From Streptomyces sp. NBC_01571 (lineage in GTDB: Bacteria; Actinomycetota; Actinomycetes; Streptomycetales; Streptomycetaceae): a stretch of DNA of 64,000 bases. Under the pieces are notes generated by a model. It was not told the DNA's origin and searched no databases. It was given only the letters and a program-made list of their open reading frames with translations. Position 1 is the stretch's first letter. Every line of letters starts with the position of its first letter. The stretch covers positions 2,728,001-2,792,000 of the forward strand of contig NZ_JAPEPZ010000001.1 of the NCBI RefSeq assembly GCF_026339875.1, read 5' to 3'. Made by a program: the position numbers and the translations under genes. Below, in pieces: positions 35,253 to 44,194 of this stretch.

Positions 35253-35253
35253 C

Positions 35254-35290
35254 GACGGCGTACGAGGACGGCGTACGAGGACGGCGTCGT
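35254..35290. repeat. Short tandem repeats before the ISP-like gene
   Basis: GACGGCGTACGAG occurs at 35254 and 35267 and a variant starts at 35280, directly before the ATG at 35294. It may be slippage and contains no Shine-Dalgarno site, so translation initiation of the next gene depends on something else or is leaderless. Confidence 0.7.
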
Positions 35291-35293
35291 ACG

Positions 35294-36481
35294 ATGCCCA
35301 GCGTGACGCACGACGACGACGCTCCGCTGCTCGCGGACCTCATGCCGTGGTCGGTCGCACCGCCGAGGCTGGGGCGGGGGTGGCCGGCCGCTCCCGACGC
35401 CGCGTCCCTCGGAGCGCGGTGGGACGCCCTGCTCAAGGCCGAGGGGCCGGAACGGGAGGCGCTGTTCGGCTCCACCCGCTCGCGCACCCCGCGGTCGGCG
35501 GTCGCGCAGCTTCCCGGGCAGTCCACCGGGACGGGACGGCTGGCCCGCGAGTCGGGTCCCTGTCCGGAGCCGGTGCGTGTCCTGCACGGCCCGTTCGACG
35601 AGCAGTGGCTCATCCCGGACCACCGGCTGATCGACGCGGCGCGCCCCGAGCTGTGGCGGGTGGCCGATGAACGGCAGGTGTTCGTGGTCGAGCAGACGGT
35701 GGTGCCCGGCGCACCGGGGCCGGTCCTGCTCGCCACCTCCCTCCTGCCGCTCGGTGCCGGACGCGGCGGACGGATCCGCCCCCTCTACCGGCGCCCGGGC
35801 GGCCTCGAACCGAACCTGGCGCCCGGCCTGACGGAACACCTGGGCGCCCGGCTGGGCCACTCTCCCGACGCCCTGGACGTCCTGGCGTGGACGGTGGCGG
35901 TCGCGCGGCCGGGCCGGGGCGGCCGCGTCGTCCCCCTCACCGCCGAGCCGGAGGTCTGGGAGCGCGGGGTCGAGCTGGGCCGCGGGATGCTGCGGCTGAC
36001 GCGGCGCGACGGCGAGCGTCCCAAACTGCCCGGAGGCCGTCGCCCGTACGTCCGCGCACCGCTCCCGGCCTCCCCCCTCGAACTGCGCTACGACCGCGAA
36101 GAGGAGGCCCTGCATCTCGGCGAGGGCCGGATCTCCCCCGTGCCGCCCCACGCCTGGGACCTCGAGGTGGGCGGGGTGCGCGTCCTGGAGCAGTGGTTCG
36201 CTGAGCGGACCGGGCCGCGCGGACCGGGCACTCTGGAGGCGATCGGGCCCTCGGCCTGGCCGCAGACCCGGACCTCCGAGCTGCTCGAACTCATCACGGT
36301 GCTGGCACTGCTCGGGGAACTGCGGCAGCGGCAGGCGGAGCTGACGGTGCCGGAGGCGCCGATCGGCGCCAGCGAGCTGCGCGCGGCGGGGGTGCTGCCG
36401 GTGCCGGAGGCTGCACGACGGCCGGCGTCCGTCCTCGATCACCACGAGGAGGGCCCCGAGGGCCAGTTCGCGCTGCTCTAG
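35294..36481 (+). CDS. Stand-alone type ISP restriction-enzyme-like specificity protein
   Basis: A 395-residue soluble protein resembling the C-terminal target-recognition part of type ISP restriction-modification enzymes, as I recall for Streptomyces homologues: GPFDEQWLIPDHRLIDAARPELWRVADERQVFVVEQ, then LPGGRRPYVRAPLP and AWDLEVGGVRVLEQWF. No helicase, nuclease or methyltransferase motifs (no DPPY, no Walker A) are present, and no partner genes are adjacent. Conservation in gene order suggests it is kept for another role, maybe DNA binding. It could also be a remnant. ATG 35294 lacks a ribosome site. Confidence 0.75.
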   Translation: MPSVTHDDDAPLLADLMPWSVAPPRLGRGWPAAPDAASLGARWDALLKAEGPEREALFGSTRSRTPRSAVAQLPGQSTGTGRLARESGPCPEPVRVLHGPFDEQWLIPDHRLIDAARPELWRVADERQVFVVEQTVVPGAPGPVLLATSLLPLGAGRGGRIRPLYRRPGGLEPNLAPGLTEHLGARLGHSPDALDVLAWTVAVARPGRGGRVVPLTAEPEVWERGVELGRGMLRLTRRDGERPKLPGGRRPYVRAPLPASPLELRYDREEEALHLGEGRISPVPPHAWDLEVGGVRVLEQWFAERTGPRGPGTLEAIGPSAWPQTRTSELLELITVLALLGELRQRQAELTVPEAPIGASELRAAGVLPVPEAARRPASVLDHHEEGPEGQFALL

Positions 36482-36539
36482 TGCCGCGACGCCGGAGCTG
36501 GGCCGGGGACCGGTGAGCCGGCTCCGGGCCCGCGACCGG

Positions 36540-36560
36540 CCGGCCCGAATTCCGGGCCGG
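36540..36560. terminator. Hairpin after the ISP-like gene
   Basis: CCGGCCCG (36540-36547) pairs with CGGGCCGG (36553-36560) with an AATTC loop. It lies 59 bases past the stop. The remaining about 200 bases up to the small gene at 36760 show no other feature. Confidence 0.5.
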
Positions 36561-36759
36561 GGACCCATGGGCCGGGAGAGTGTCCACGGGATCCGCGCGC
36601 GGCCGGGCGGGTGTCAGGGCGCGTACGAGCGGAAGATTTCACCCGCGCCCGGGGACACGCCCGGGCGACGCTGCGCGCCGTGGGAAGACGGGCGGCGAGA
36701 GCGCAGCGTGCGCGGGCGGTGTGGTCGCCTGAGCGCGGGTCGGGTACCGCGTGACCGGA

Positions 36760-37029
36760 CTAGTGGCCACCGAACAGGGATCGACGAAGTCGCTTCAGAG
36801 GTGCGAAGAGCGAGACCCGTCGTACGCGCGCGCCCCTGCTGTTGTTGTCGTGCGTGGTGTCACGCGCGGTGAGCTCACGCATCAGCGACGTCGCCTCGAC
36901 CGTCTCGCGCTGCGGTATGGCAGGGCCACCCAGCACCGCAAGATGGCGGTCGAGGCGCGAACTGGTCGCGCTGCTCCCGCAGGTGATCGCAGGGACACGT
37001 GCCCTGCTGCGCACTGTTATCTGTTCCAT
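36760..37029 (-). CDS. Small basic conserved hypothetical protein
   Basis: An 89-residue protein beginning MEQITVRSRARVPAITCG and ending FAPLKRLRRSLFGG. I recall close relatives in other Streptomyces, but the function is unknown. Arginine-rich, no signal, with one Cys. The C-terminal helix LFAPLKRLRRSLF is amphipathic and could bind membrane or nucleic acid. ATG 37029 is preceded by GGGGAGA at good spacing. Base usage is less biased than its neighbours. It lies between the ISP-like gene and rskA. Confidence 0.65.
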   Translation of the reverse strand: MEQITVRSRARVPAITCGSSATSSRLDRHLAVLGGPAIPQRETVEATSLMRELTARDTTHDNNSRGARVRRVSLFAPLKRLRRSLFGGH

Positions 37030-37144
37030 GTCTCTCCCCACCCGTACGAGTCCACCCGGCCCGGGCAGGCTAACCCTATCGCTCCCTCATGGCACTCGTG
37101 TATCGCGGTCACAGGATTCACCTTCCCCGTAAGGGTGTTGACGA

Positions 37145-37933
37145 TTACTCTCCGAATCCAACAGATTTCAGGGCGAGTTGGACAACTGGCGCGGTTGTGG
37201 GCTGCACCGAGCCGCCGTGGGGCTCGACGGTCACAGCGAGTGACGTCGCCCTGGTGTTCAGTCCGGTGGCCATCAAGGGCGTGTCGCCCTCGAAGAGCCC
37301 GAGGGAGCGCGGTCGCGCGTTGGGGCGCATGAGCCACAGCTGGTGCACGCGCCCCCCTGACGGAGTGCCGAGTCCGCTCAGTGTCACGACGGCGCGCCCT
37401 TCCGACGCGGAGGCGACGACACCGATCCCGCGTCCCTGCGCGTCCCGTTGACCGGACGCCCGGGCGTCGGGCGCGGCCAGAACGTGGGCGATCTCACGTG
37501 CCTGGGCCCGCTCCTGGTCCAGCTCGTCCTGGGTCTGCGTCGCCTGTACGGCGAACAGGGAAGCGACGACGAGGGCCGCGGCGGCGGTCGCGGTGGCGAA
37601 CGGGGCGAACAGTGGACGGAAGCGCGGGTCCCGCGCACGCGAGGGTCCGTGCGCCGCCCGCGGGCGCGGTGCGCCCGGCGACGCCGGTTCCTGCGGGGTG
37701 GTGCGCACGGCGGTCAGGACCCGTTCGCGCAGCGCGGCCGGGGCCGGGGCCGCGGTGGACCAGGCGAGCCGCACCGCGTCCTCGCCCAGCGCCCGCACCT
37801 CGGCCTCGCAGCGTGCGCAGCCGCGCAGATGCCGCTCGAAGCGGTGGCGCTCGTCGGGCTCCAGCGCGTCGAGGGCGTAGGGCGCCGCGAGCGAGTGCAG
37901 ATCGCGACGCAGCAGACGGTCGAGGACGCTCAT
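37145..37933 (-). CDS. rskA: RskA-type anti-sigma-K factor
   Basis: A 262-residue membrane anti-sigma factor. The N-terminal zinc-anti-sigma-like segment ERHRFERHLRGCARCEAEV (about residues 26-44) has the HXXXCXXC pattern. One transmembrane helix follows (LFAPFATATAAAALVVASLFAV, near residue 110), and then an extracytoplasmic RskA domain (VVTLSGLGTPSGGRVHQLWLM, TLMATGL-like segment). It holds the ECF sigma factor at the membrane until proteolysis releases it. ATG 37933 has GGGAGGCG upstream. It is 223 bases downstream of the sigma gene on the same strand. Confidence 0.9.
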   Translation of the reverse strand: MSVLDRLLRRDLHSLAAPYALDALEPDERHRFERHLRGCARCEAEVRALGEDAVRLAWSTAAPAPAALRERVLTAVRTTPQEPASPGAPRPRAAHGPSRARDPRFRPLFAPFATATAAAALVVASLFAVQATQTQDELDQERAQAREIAHVLAAPDARASGQRDAQGRGIGVVASASEGRAVVTLSGLGTPSGGRVHQLWLMRPNARPRSLGLFEGDTPLMATGLNTRATSLAVTVEPHGGSVQPTTAPVVQLALKSVGFGE

Positions 37934-38156
37934 GCGACGCCTCCCAGGAGATGCCGGGCGCTGCTGGGCAGGTCCAGAACGCGGGTTCGGAGGAGGTGAG
38001 TACCGGCGGGGAGATGCCGGAAGGGGTGACGGGGACGCGGGTGAAGCGGTCGGGGGCCACCGGCGCCGACCCGGTCGGCGCTGCCACGGGGGTGCGCGCC
38101 GCCGGCGGTGCGGTGCCGGGTTCCGTCGTCGTGGCTCCAGAGGAGCCGGGCCCCGC

Positions 38157-38699
38157 TCATGCGGCACCCCCCAGGCAGTTGCGCAGCCGTGTCAGACCGT
38201 CACGCATGCGCGTCTTGACCGTTCCGAGCGGCAGGGAGAGCCGCTCGGCGACCTCACGATAGGTGTAGCCGTCGTAGTAGGCGAGGGTGACGGACTGCCG
38301 CTGGAGGGCCGTGAGCCGGTCAAGACAGCGTCGTACCCATTCACGTTCGAGCCCGGCCTCCACCTCCTCGGCGACCTGGTCGAAGGCGGGATGGTGGGCC
38401 CGCTGCCCCTCGCGCTGCTCGCGCTCGGTGGCCGCGCGGGCGCTGCGGACCCGGTCGACGGCCCGCCGGTGCGCGAGGGTGAGGATCCAGGACAGCGCGC
38501 TGCCCCGGCCGGGGTCGAACCGGGCGGCTGAGCGCCAGAGTTCGAGCAGCACCTCCTGGGACACCTCCTCCGACTGGGCGGCGTCCCGCACCACCCTGCG
38601 CACCAGTCCGAACACGGGTCCGGACACGATCCCGTACAACTCCTCGAATGCCTTCTGGTCGCCTCCGGCCACGAGCACCAGAAGTTCGTCCGCCTCCAC
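38157..38699 (-). CDS. sigK: ECF RNA polymerase sigma factor, SigK-like
   Basis: A 180-residue ECF sigma factor. Region 2 is FEELYGIVSGPVFGLVRRVV to DPGRGSALSWILTLAHRRAVDRVRS; region 4 is LTALQRQSVTLAYYDGYTYREVAERL with SLPLGTVKTRMRDGL. It groups with SigK/ECF19 by eye. The paired RskA fits that. The gene starts at GTG 38699 with GAGGGGGG. A SigK-type promoter on its own strand (38747-38773) indicates autoregulation. Its target on the other side of the same intergenic region is the DUF4331 operon. Confidence 0.9.
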   Translation of the reverse strand: MEADELLVLVAGGDQKAFEELYGIVSGPVFGLVRRVVRDAAQSEEVSQEVLLELWRSAARFDPGRGSALSWILTLAHRRAVDRVRSARAATEREQREGQRAHHPAFDQVAEEVEAGLEREWVRRCLDRLTALQRQSVTLAYYDGYTYREVAERLSLPLGTVKTRMRDGLTRLRNCLGGAA

Positions 38700-38746
38700 T
38701 CGTTCCCCCCTCTCCGGGCGCGCACGGCCCGGTCCTTCACCTACGT

Positions 38747-38773
38747 GTTCGCAGCGAGCGGTCCTTCGGATGG
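38747..38773 (-). promoter_or_regulatory. Putative SigK-type promoter of the sigma gene
   Basis: On the minus strand CCATCC (38773-38768) is followed after exactly 15 bases by GCGAAC (38752-38747). The mycobacterial SigK consensus is, as I recall, CCATCC with 16 bases and CCGAAT. The start is then about 40 bases before the GTG. The same layout with a CCGAAT box is on the plus strand at 38888. Confidence 0.6.
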
Positions 38774-38887
38774 GTTACGGATCAGCGGTCCGAAAAAGCG
38801 GGTCGCCCGCGAAAGAGCCGCGAAAAGAAGCGAGCCGCCCGCTGAGACGAGTCGCGGAACCCGCCGTAAGAACGTTTGGGATTCGAC

Positions 38888-38914
38888 CAATCCACCGCGG
38901 CGACCGCTCCGAAT
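38888..38914 (+). promoter_or_regulatory. Putative SigK-type promoter of the DUF4331 operon
   Basis: CAATCC (38888-38893), a 15-base spacer and CCGAAT (38909-38914). The -10 is an exact match and the -35 is one base off the remembered SigK consensus. It ends 39 bases before the DUF4331 ATG, giving a short leader with the GAGGACGG ribosome site. Confidence 0.65.
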
Positions 38915-38952
38915 GGCGTGCGTCAGGCAATTGGGATCTGAGGACGGACGGC

Positions 38953-40473
38953 ATGACACCTATCTCCAGGAGTGGCGTGGGACGCAGGAGTCTCGTGACT
39001 CTCATCTGTGGTGCGCTGGCCGCCGGTGGGCTCGCGGCCGTCGGCGTGACCGTGCTGGAACCGGGGGCGGCCTCCGCCTCCAGCCACCGGGAGGCCCCGC
39101 TGATCTCGGGAACCCCCCAGTACGACAACACCGACGTGTACGCCTTCGTGAGTCCGGACAAGCCGGACACGACGACGCTCATCGCGAACTTCATCCCCTT
39201 CGAGGAACCGGCCGGCGGACCGAACTTCTACACGTTCGCGGACGACGCCCAGTACGACATCCACATCGACAACAACGGTGACGCGCAGGGCGAGTTGATC
39301 TACCGGTACACCTTCAAGACGCACCGGAAGAACGGCGACACCTTCCTCTACAACACGGGTCCGGTCAGCAGCCTGGACGACCCCGACCTGAACATCACGC
39401 AGACGTACGACATCGATCTGCTGCGGCTGCACAACCAGAAGCTGGTCTCCAAGACCAAGGTCGCGGACGACATCCCGGTCGCCCCGTCGAACGTCGGCAA
39501 GGCGTCGATGCCCGACTACACCAAACTGCGCAACCAGGCGGTGTACAAGCTCGCCGGCGACTCGACCACGTTCGCCGGCCAGGCGGACGACCCGTTCTTC
39601 CTGGATCTGCGGGTCTTCGACCTTCTGTACGGCGGCAACCTGTCCGAGGTCGGGCGGGACACCCTCAAGGGCTACAACGTCAACTCGATAGCCCTGCAGG
39701 TGCCCAACGACATGATCCGGGAGTCCGCCGGGCAGCCGGTCGTCGGCATCTGGTCCACGGTCCAGCGCGCGGACGCCCGCGGCGACTGGACGCAGGTCTC
39801 GCGGCTGGGCAGCCCGCTGGTCAACGAGGTCGTCAACCCCCAGAAGGACAAGGACAAGTTCAACGCGTCCGCGCCCTGGGACGACGCCCAGTTCCTGAAG
39901 AACGTGACCAACCCGGAGCTGCCCAAGCTCATCGAGGGGATCTACAAGATCAAGGCACCGGCCGAGCCGCGCAACGACCTGGTCGACGTGTTCCTGAAGG
40001 GCGTGAAGGGCCTCAACCAGCCGCCTCACGTGCGCCCTTCGGAGGAACTGCGGCTCAACACCTCCATCAAGCCGAGCATGCATCCCAAGCGGCTCGGTGT
40101 GCTCGACGGTGACAACGCGGGCTTCCCGAACGGACGTCGGCTCTCCGACGACGTGATCGACGCGTCGCTGCGGGTCGTCGAGGGCGAACTCCTCGGCCAG
40201 AAGACCGGTCTGACCGACTCCGTCGACAAGAACGACAAGAAGTTCGAGAAGTCCTTCCCGTACCTGGCGGAGCCGACGTCGGGTTCGCGCGGTTCGCTGG
40301 CGAAGGGCACCGGCAACAACGTCCGCAACCAGCTGGGTGACGCGATCCAGACGGGTTCGGGCGGCACGGACACCATGCTGATCGCGGGCTCCGCGGCGGC
40401 GGGCGTGGCCGGCGTCCTGCTGATCGGCGCCGGCGTGATGTGGTGGCGCCGGCGCATGTACCGGGCCTACTGA
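38953..40473 (+). CDS. DUF4331 exported, membrane-anchored protein
   Basis: A 506-residue protein with a signal (residues 13-42, LVTLICGALAAGGLAAVGVTV to AASA), the DUF4331 domain (SSHREAPLISGTPQYDNTDVYAF, then NFYTFADDAQYDIHIDNNGD) and a C-terminal helix GSAAAGVAGVLLIGAGVMWW with a basic tail (RRRMYRAY) that anchors it facing outward. DUF4331 proteins have a beta-sandwich and unknown function; conserved His/Asp residues could bind metal. It heads an operon with TPR and NicO genes under the SigK-type promoter. Confidence 0.88.
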   Translation: MTPISRSGVGRRSLVTLICGALAAGGLAAVGVTVLEPGAASASSHREAPLISGTPQYDNTDVYAFVSPDKPDTTTLIANFIPFEEPAGGPNFYTFADDAQYDIHIDNNGDAQGELIYRYTFKTHRKNGDTFLYNTGPVSSLDDPDLNITQTYDIDLLRLHNQKLVSKTKVADDIPVAPSNVGKASMPDYTKLRNQAVYKLAGDSTTFAGQADDPFFLDLRVFDLLYGGNLSEVGRDTLKGYNVNSIALQVPNDMIRESAGQPVVGIWSTVQRADARGDWTQVSRLGSPLVNEVVNPQKDKDKFNASAPWDDAQFLKNVTNPELPKLIEGIYKIKAPAEPRNDLVDVFLKGVKGLNQPPHVRPSEELRLNTSIKPSMHPKRLGVLDGDNAGFPNGRRLSDDVIDASLRVVEGELLGQKTGLTDSVDKNDKKFEKSFPYLAEPTSGSRGSLAKGTGNNVRNQLGDAIQTGSGGTDTMLIAGSAAAGVAGVLLIGAGVMWWRRRMYRAY

Positions 40474-40589
40474 CCGGCCCGGTCCACCGACTGGCGCGGC
40501 CCGTACCCCCCATCCCCCACGGCGCGGGCCGCGCCGCTCCCTCCCCCCACACGAAACGATCGTTCCCCCCAGGACCTTGAGGAGTGGGC

Positions 40590-42350
40590 ATGTCCCCGCG
40601 TACGAACGAGAGCGCGCCGGAGGGCGAACCCGGCGAGCGGTCGGTCGCCACGACGGAGCCTGATCCGGCTCCGCCGATCCGCACGGCGAAGGACTCGCCC
40701 GCGCGGTCCGCGGCGCGGGCACGGGTCGCGGCCGCCGACCGGACGACACGCGCGCACGCCCCCTCGACGTCCGACGACACGACCGTCGTCGTCGTCGCCG
40801 CCGCCGCCGAGGAGACGGTGGTCGACGGGCAGAACGAGAGGACCGAGGAGAACGAGGAGACCCACGAGGAGAATAAGAAGGACGCGGTCGGCGAGGAGCG
40901 CGCGGACGATGCCGTGGACGGCGGCGGGCCGGGCACGGTGAGCGGTGAGGCCGGCGCGGGTGACGAGCAGGTCGCCGCGGCTGACGAACGGGTAGCCGCC
41001 GTCCGGCGGGTGTCCGCCTCGGCACGCCGCTGGCGGGCCGTGCAACTCGTCGCCTGCGCGGCATCGTTGGCCGTCGCGCTCACCGCGGGGGCCGTGGTCG
41101 TCGGGGCCGTCAGGAGCGGCTCGGGCGCCACCGTCGCCGCCGCGCCGAGCGCCGTCTCTCCGCAACTCCTCGCCAGCGGCGACCTGGACACGAGCATCAC
41201 CGCGCTGCAGGCCCATCTCCGGGCGCAGCCCAAGGACTTCAGTGGCTGGGCGACGCTCGGACTGGCGTACGTGGAGCAGGCCCGCACCAAGGGCGACCCG
41301 TCCCGCTACCCCCAGGCGCAGCAGGCGCTGGACCGCTCCCTGAAGCTGCGGCCCGGCAACGAGCCGGCGCTCGCGGGACGGGCCGCCCTCGCCGCCGCAC
41401 GGCACGACTTCACCGGCGCCCTGACCTACGCGGACACGGTGCTCGAGGAGAACCCGTACAGCGAGCGTGCCCTCTCCTCCCGGATCGACGCGCTCGTCGA
41501 ACTCGGCCACTACACCGCGGCGTCGAAGGCCGCCGACCTGGCCGACTCGCGCCGCCCGGGCGTCCCCGTCTTCACGCGGTACGCCTATGTGCACGAACTG
41601 CGCGGCGACGTGAAAACAGCACGCCGGGTCCTCGAACAGGCTCTCGGCACGGCGACCAGCCGGGGCGACATCTCGTACGTGGCCACCGCGCTCGGCCAAC
41701 TCGCCTGGAACCAGGGCCGGTACACGGAGGCCCTCACGTACTACTCGCGGGCGCTCGCCGCCGACGACACCTACCTCCCGGCGCTGGAGGGCCGCGCCCG
41801 CGCCCAGGCCGCCCGGGGCGACGAAGCGGCGGCGATCAAGGGCATGGAACAGGTGGTGGAGCGCTATCCGCTGCCCCAGCCCCTGGTGGAACTGGGCGAG
41901 TTGTACGAGGCGCGGGGCAATCCGGGCGACGCTCGCAAGGCCCAGGACCAGTACGCGCTGGTGGACGCGTGGATCGCGCTCGCCCACTCCTACGGCGTCG
42001 ACGCCGACCTCGACACCGCGCTCGCCGCCGCCGACCACGGCGACCGCGGGGCCGCGCTGAAGGCGGCCCGCGACGAATGGGGCCGCCGCCACACCGTGCA
42101 CACGGCGGACGCGCTCGCCTGGGCGCTGCACGTCAACGGCCGTGACGGGGAGGCCCTTCCGTACGCCCGCAGGGCCACGGCCACCGGTTACCGCAACGCG
42201 TCCTTCCTCTACCACCGCGGCATGATCGAGCGCGCCACCGGCCACGGGAAGGAGGCCCGCGCCTCGCTGGAGGCGGCCCTCGACCTGAACGCGGGCTTCT
42301 CCCCGCTGGGTGCCCGTGCGGCCCGTAAGGCCCTGGAGGACGACCAGTGA
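40590..42350 (+). CDS. Membrane-anchored TPR protein
   Basis: A 586-residue protein. Residues 1-145 are cytosolic and low complexity: VVVVAAAAEETVVDG, then an acidic run of E/N/K (NERTEENEETHEENKKD). A single helix (about 155-176, AVQLVACAASLAVALTAGAVVV) is followed by an outside domain with about ten tetratricopeptide repeats (TALQAHLRAQPKDFSGWATL, YTEALTYYSRALAADDTYLP, GHGKEARASLEAALDLNAG). The TPRs would bind protein partners, perhaps DUF4331. The stop overlaps the GTG of the NicO gene. GAGGAG precedes ATG 40590. Confidence 0.88.
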   Translation: MSPRTNESAPEGEPGERSVATTEPDPAPPIRTAKDSPARSAARARVAAADRTTRAHAPSTSDDTTVVVVAAAAEETVVDGQNERTEENEETHEENKKDAVGEERADDAVDGGGPGTVSGEAGAGDEQVAAADERVAAVRRVSASARRWRAVQLVACAASLAVALTAGAVVVGAVRSGSGATVAAAPSAVSPQLLASGDLDTSITALQAHLRAQPKDFSGWATLGLAYVEQARTKGDPSRYPQAQQALDRSLKLRPGNEPALAGRAALAAARHDFTGALTYADTVLEENPYSERALSSRIDALVELGHYTAASKAADLADSRRPGVPVFTRYAYVHELRGDVKTARRVLEQALGTATSRGDISYVATALGQLAWNQGRYTEALTYYSRALAADDTYLPALEGRARAQAARGDEAAAIKGMEQVVERYPLPQPLVELGELYEARGNPGDARKAQDQYALVDAWIALAHSYGVDADLDTALAAADHGDRGAALKAARDEWGRRHTVHTADALAWALHVNGRDGEALPYARRATATGYRNASFLYHRGMIERATGHGKEARASLEAALDLNAGFSPLGARAARKALEDDQ

Positions 42351-44137
42351 CGCCGCGCCGACTGTTCGCCTCGTGCGCGGCCGTCCTCACCGCCGCCTGC
42401 GCCCTCGTCCTGGTGCCCGGCGGCGCCGCGAGCGCGCATCCGCTGGGCAACTTCACCGTGAACCGGTACGACGGACTGGTCGCCGCCCCCGGACAACTGC
42501 GCGTCGACCACGTCGAGGACCTCGCGGAGATCCCGGCCACCCAGGCGAAGCCCGACATCGAGAAGCTCGGTATGGCGGACTGGGCCCGGCAGCGCTGCGG
42601 GACGGCGGCGCACGGCAGCAGGGCCAGTGTCGACGGGCGGACGGTCCCGCTCACCGTCGCGGCGAGCCGGGCGAGGCTGCGGCCGGGCCAGGCCGGGCTC
42701 GACACCCTGCGTGTCGAGTGCCGGATGACGGCCCCGCTCCCCGAGGCGGCCACGGTGTCGCTGGGCTTCCGCGGCGCGGGAACCGACCGGGGACCTGGCT
42801 GGCGCGAGATCACGGCGCGCGGCGACCGGATGACGCTCACCGCGTCGGACGTACCGAGGACGTCGGTGTCCCGGGAACTGACCAGCTACCCCAAGGCGCT
42901 GCTCTCCTCCCCCGCCGACACCGCGACCGCCTCCCTGCGGATCCGCCCCGGCGGTCCCGCGCTGACCGAGGAGGGACCGGCCGCGCCCGGCGCCTCCGTC
43001 CTCCCGCGCGGCGCCGACCGCTGGACCCGGGCCCTGGACAACCTGGTCGCCCAGCACGACCTCACCCTCGGCTTCGCCATGCTGGCCCTGGTCGTCTCGG
43101 TGGGCCTGGGCGCGCTGCACGCGCTCGCGCCGGGCCACGGCAAGACCTTGATGGCCGCGACGGCGGCGGCCCGGGGCGGCCGGGCCGGGCTGCGCGACGT
43201 GCTCCCGCTGGCCGCCTCGGTCACGGTCACCCACACCCTGGGCGTCGTCGCCCTCGGCCTCCTGGTGACGGCCGGCTCCGCCGCCGCGCCCTCCGTGATC
43301 GCGTGGCTGGGCATCGCGAGCGGCGTGCTGGTGACGTGCGCCGGTGTCACGCTCGTACGGCGCGCATGGCGCAACAGGGCACCCGCGCAGGGGCTCGCGC
43401 CGGGGCGCCGCCGAGGCCGCACACACGACCACGACCATGGCAGCGACCACCACCGCGACCACAGCCATGAACACGGTCACGGCCTCTCTCCTGAACACGA
43501 GCACGGCCGCGAGCATCCCCACGGCCCCGCACACGACCACTCGGACCACGCCGGCCACCCCCACGAGCACGCCGAGCGGCAAGAGCGCCCGCTGGTCCTC
43601 GCGCACGCCCACACGTCCGCCGTCGCGACGGTCCAGGGCGGTGCGCACCACCCCCACAGTGCGCTGCGCGAGCATCCGCACCACCCCGATCACCACCATC
43701 ACCACCACGATCACGACCACCCGCACAGCGGCACGGTCTCCCCGGCCCTCGAACACACCCACGGCGGCTCCACCCACACCCACGCCGTGGCCCCCACGAT
43801 CCGCGGCACGATCCTGCTCGGCTTCGCCGGCGGGCTCGTGCCCAGTCCGTCCGCCGTCGTCGTCCTGGTCGGCGCCGCGGCCCTGGGACAGGCGTGGTTC
43901 GGCCTGCTCCTCGTACTCGCGTACGGCGTCGGGCTGGCCCTGACACTGACCGCGGCCGGGTTCGCCGTCGTCAAGCTCGGCAGTGGCATGAACCGGGCGC
44001 TGGCGAAGCGTGCGCGGTGGGCCGAGGGGACGGCCGCGGCCCTGGTCCGCAGGACGGCGCCGCTCGGTTCGGCGTTCGTCGTCGTGGCCCTGGGGGCCGG
44101 ATTGGTGTTCAAGGGGGCGGCATCCGCACTCGGTTGA
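42347..44137 (+). CDS. NicO/RcnA-like nickel-cobalt transporter with His-rich loop
   Basis: A 596-residue protein. An N-terminal signal (residues 1-30, AAVLTAACALVLV) precedes an extracellular domain with conserved HPLGNFTVNRY, then six or so transmembrane helices with LHALAPGHGKTLMAA (the HX4-type NicO motif) and, after a cytosolic or external loop of about 135 residues very rich in His/Asp (DHDHGSDHHRDHSHEHGHG and HHHHHHDHDH), the last helices GGLVPSPSAVVVLVGA. Exports (or imports) Ni2+/Co2+. The GTG start lies in the TPR stop codon, so the three genes form one operon. Confidence 0.9.
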   Translation: MTPRRLFASCAAVLTAACALVLVPGGAASAHPLGNFTVNRYDGLVAAPGQLRVDHVEDLAEIPATQAKPDIEKLGMADWARQRCGTAAHGSRASVDGRTVPLTVAASRARLRPGQAGLDTLRVECRMTAPLPEAATVSLGFRGAGTDRGPGWREITARGDRMTLTASDVPRTSVSRELTSYPKALLSSPADTATASLRIRPGGPALTEEGPAAPGASVLPRGADRWTRALDNLVAQHDLTLGFAMLALVVSVGLGALHALAPGHGKTLMAATAAARGGRAGLRDVLPLAASVTVTHTLGVVALGLLVTAGSAAAPSVIAWLGIASGVLVTCAGVTLVRRAWRNRAPAQGLAPGRRRGRTHDHDHGSDHHRDHSHEHGHGLSPEHEHGREHPHGPAHDHSDHAGHPHEHAERQERPLVLAHAHTSAVATVQGGAHHPHSALREHPHHPDHHHHHHDHDHPHSGTVSPALEHTHGGSTHTHAVAPTIRGTILLGFAGGLVPSPSAVVVLVGAAALGQAWFGLLLVLAYGVGLALTLTAAGFAVVKLGSGMNRALAKRARWAEGTAAALVRRTAPLGSAFVVVALGAGLVFKGAASALG

Positions 44138-44194
44138 GCTACTTTTGTGGAGAAATCACGCGGATGCGCGACGGATACGAATGGGGGGACACCC

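Noticed and set aside
32894-36481. A long plus-strand frame running through the hmgA and GntR region
   Set aside because: Only its last part (from ATG 35294) has protein-like composition, the ISP-like gene. The upstream part is in the wrong frame over hmgA and GntR.
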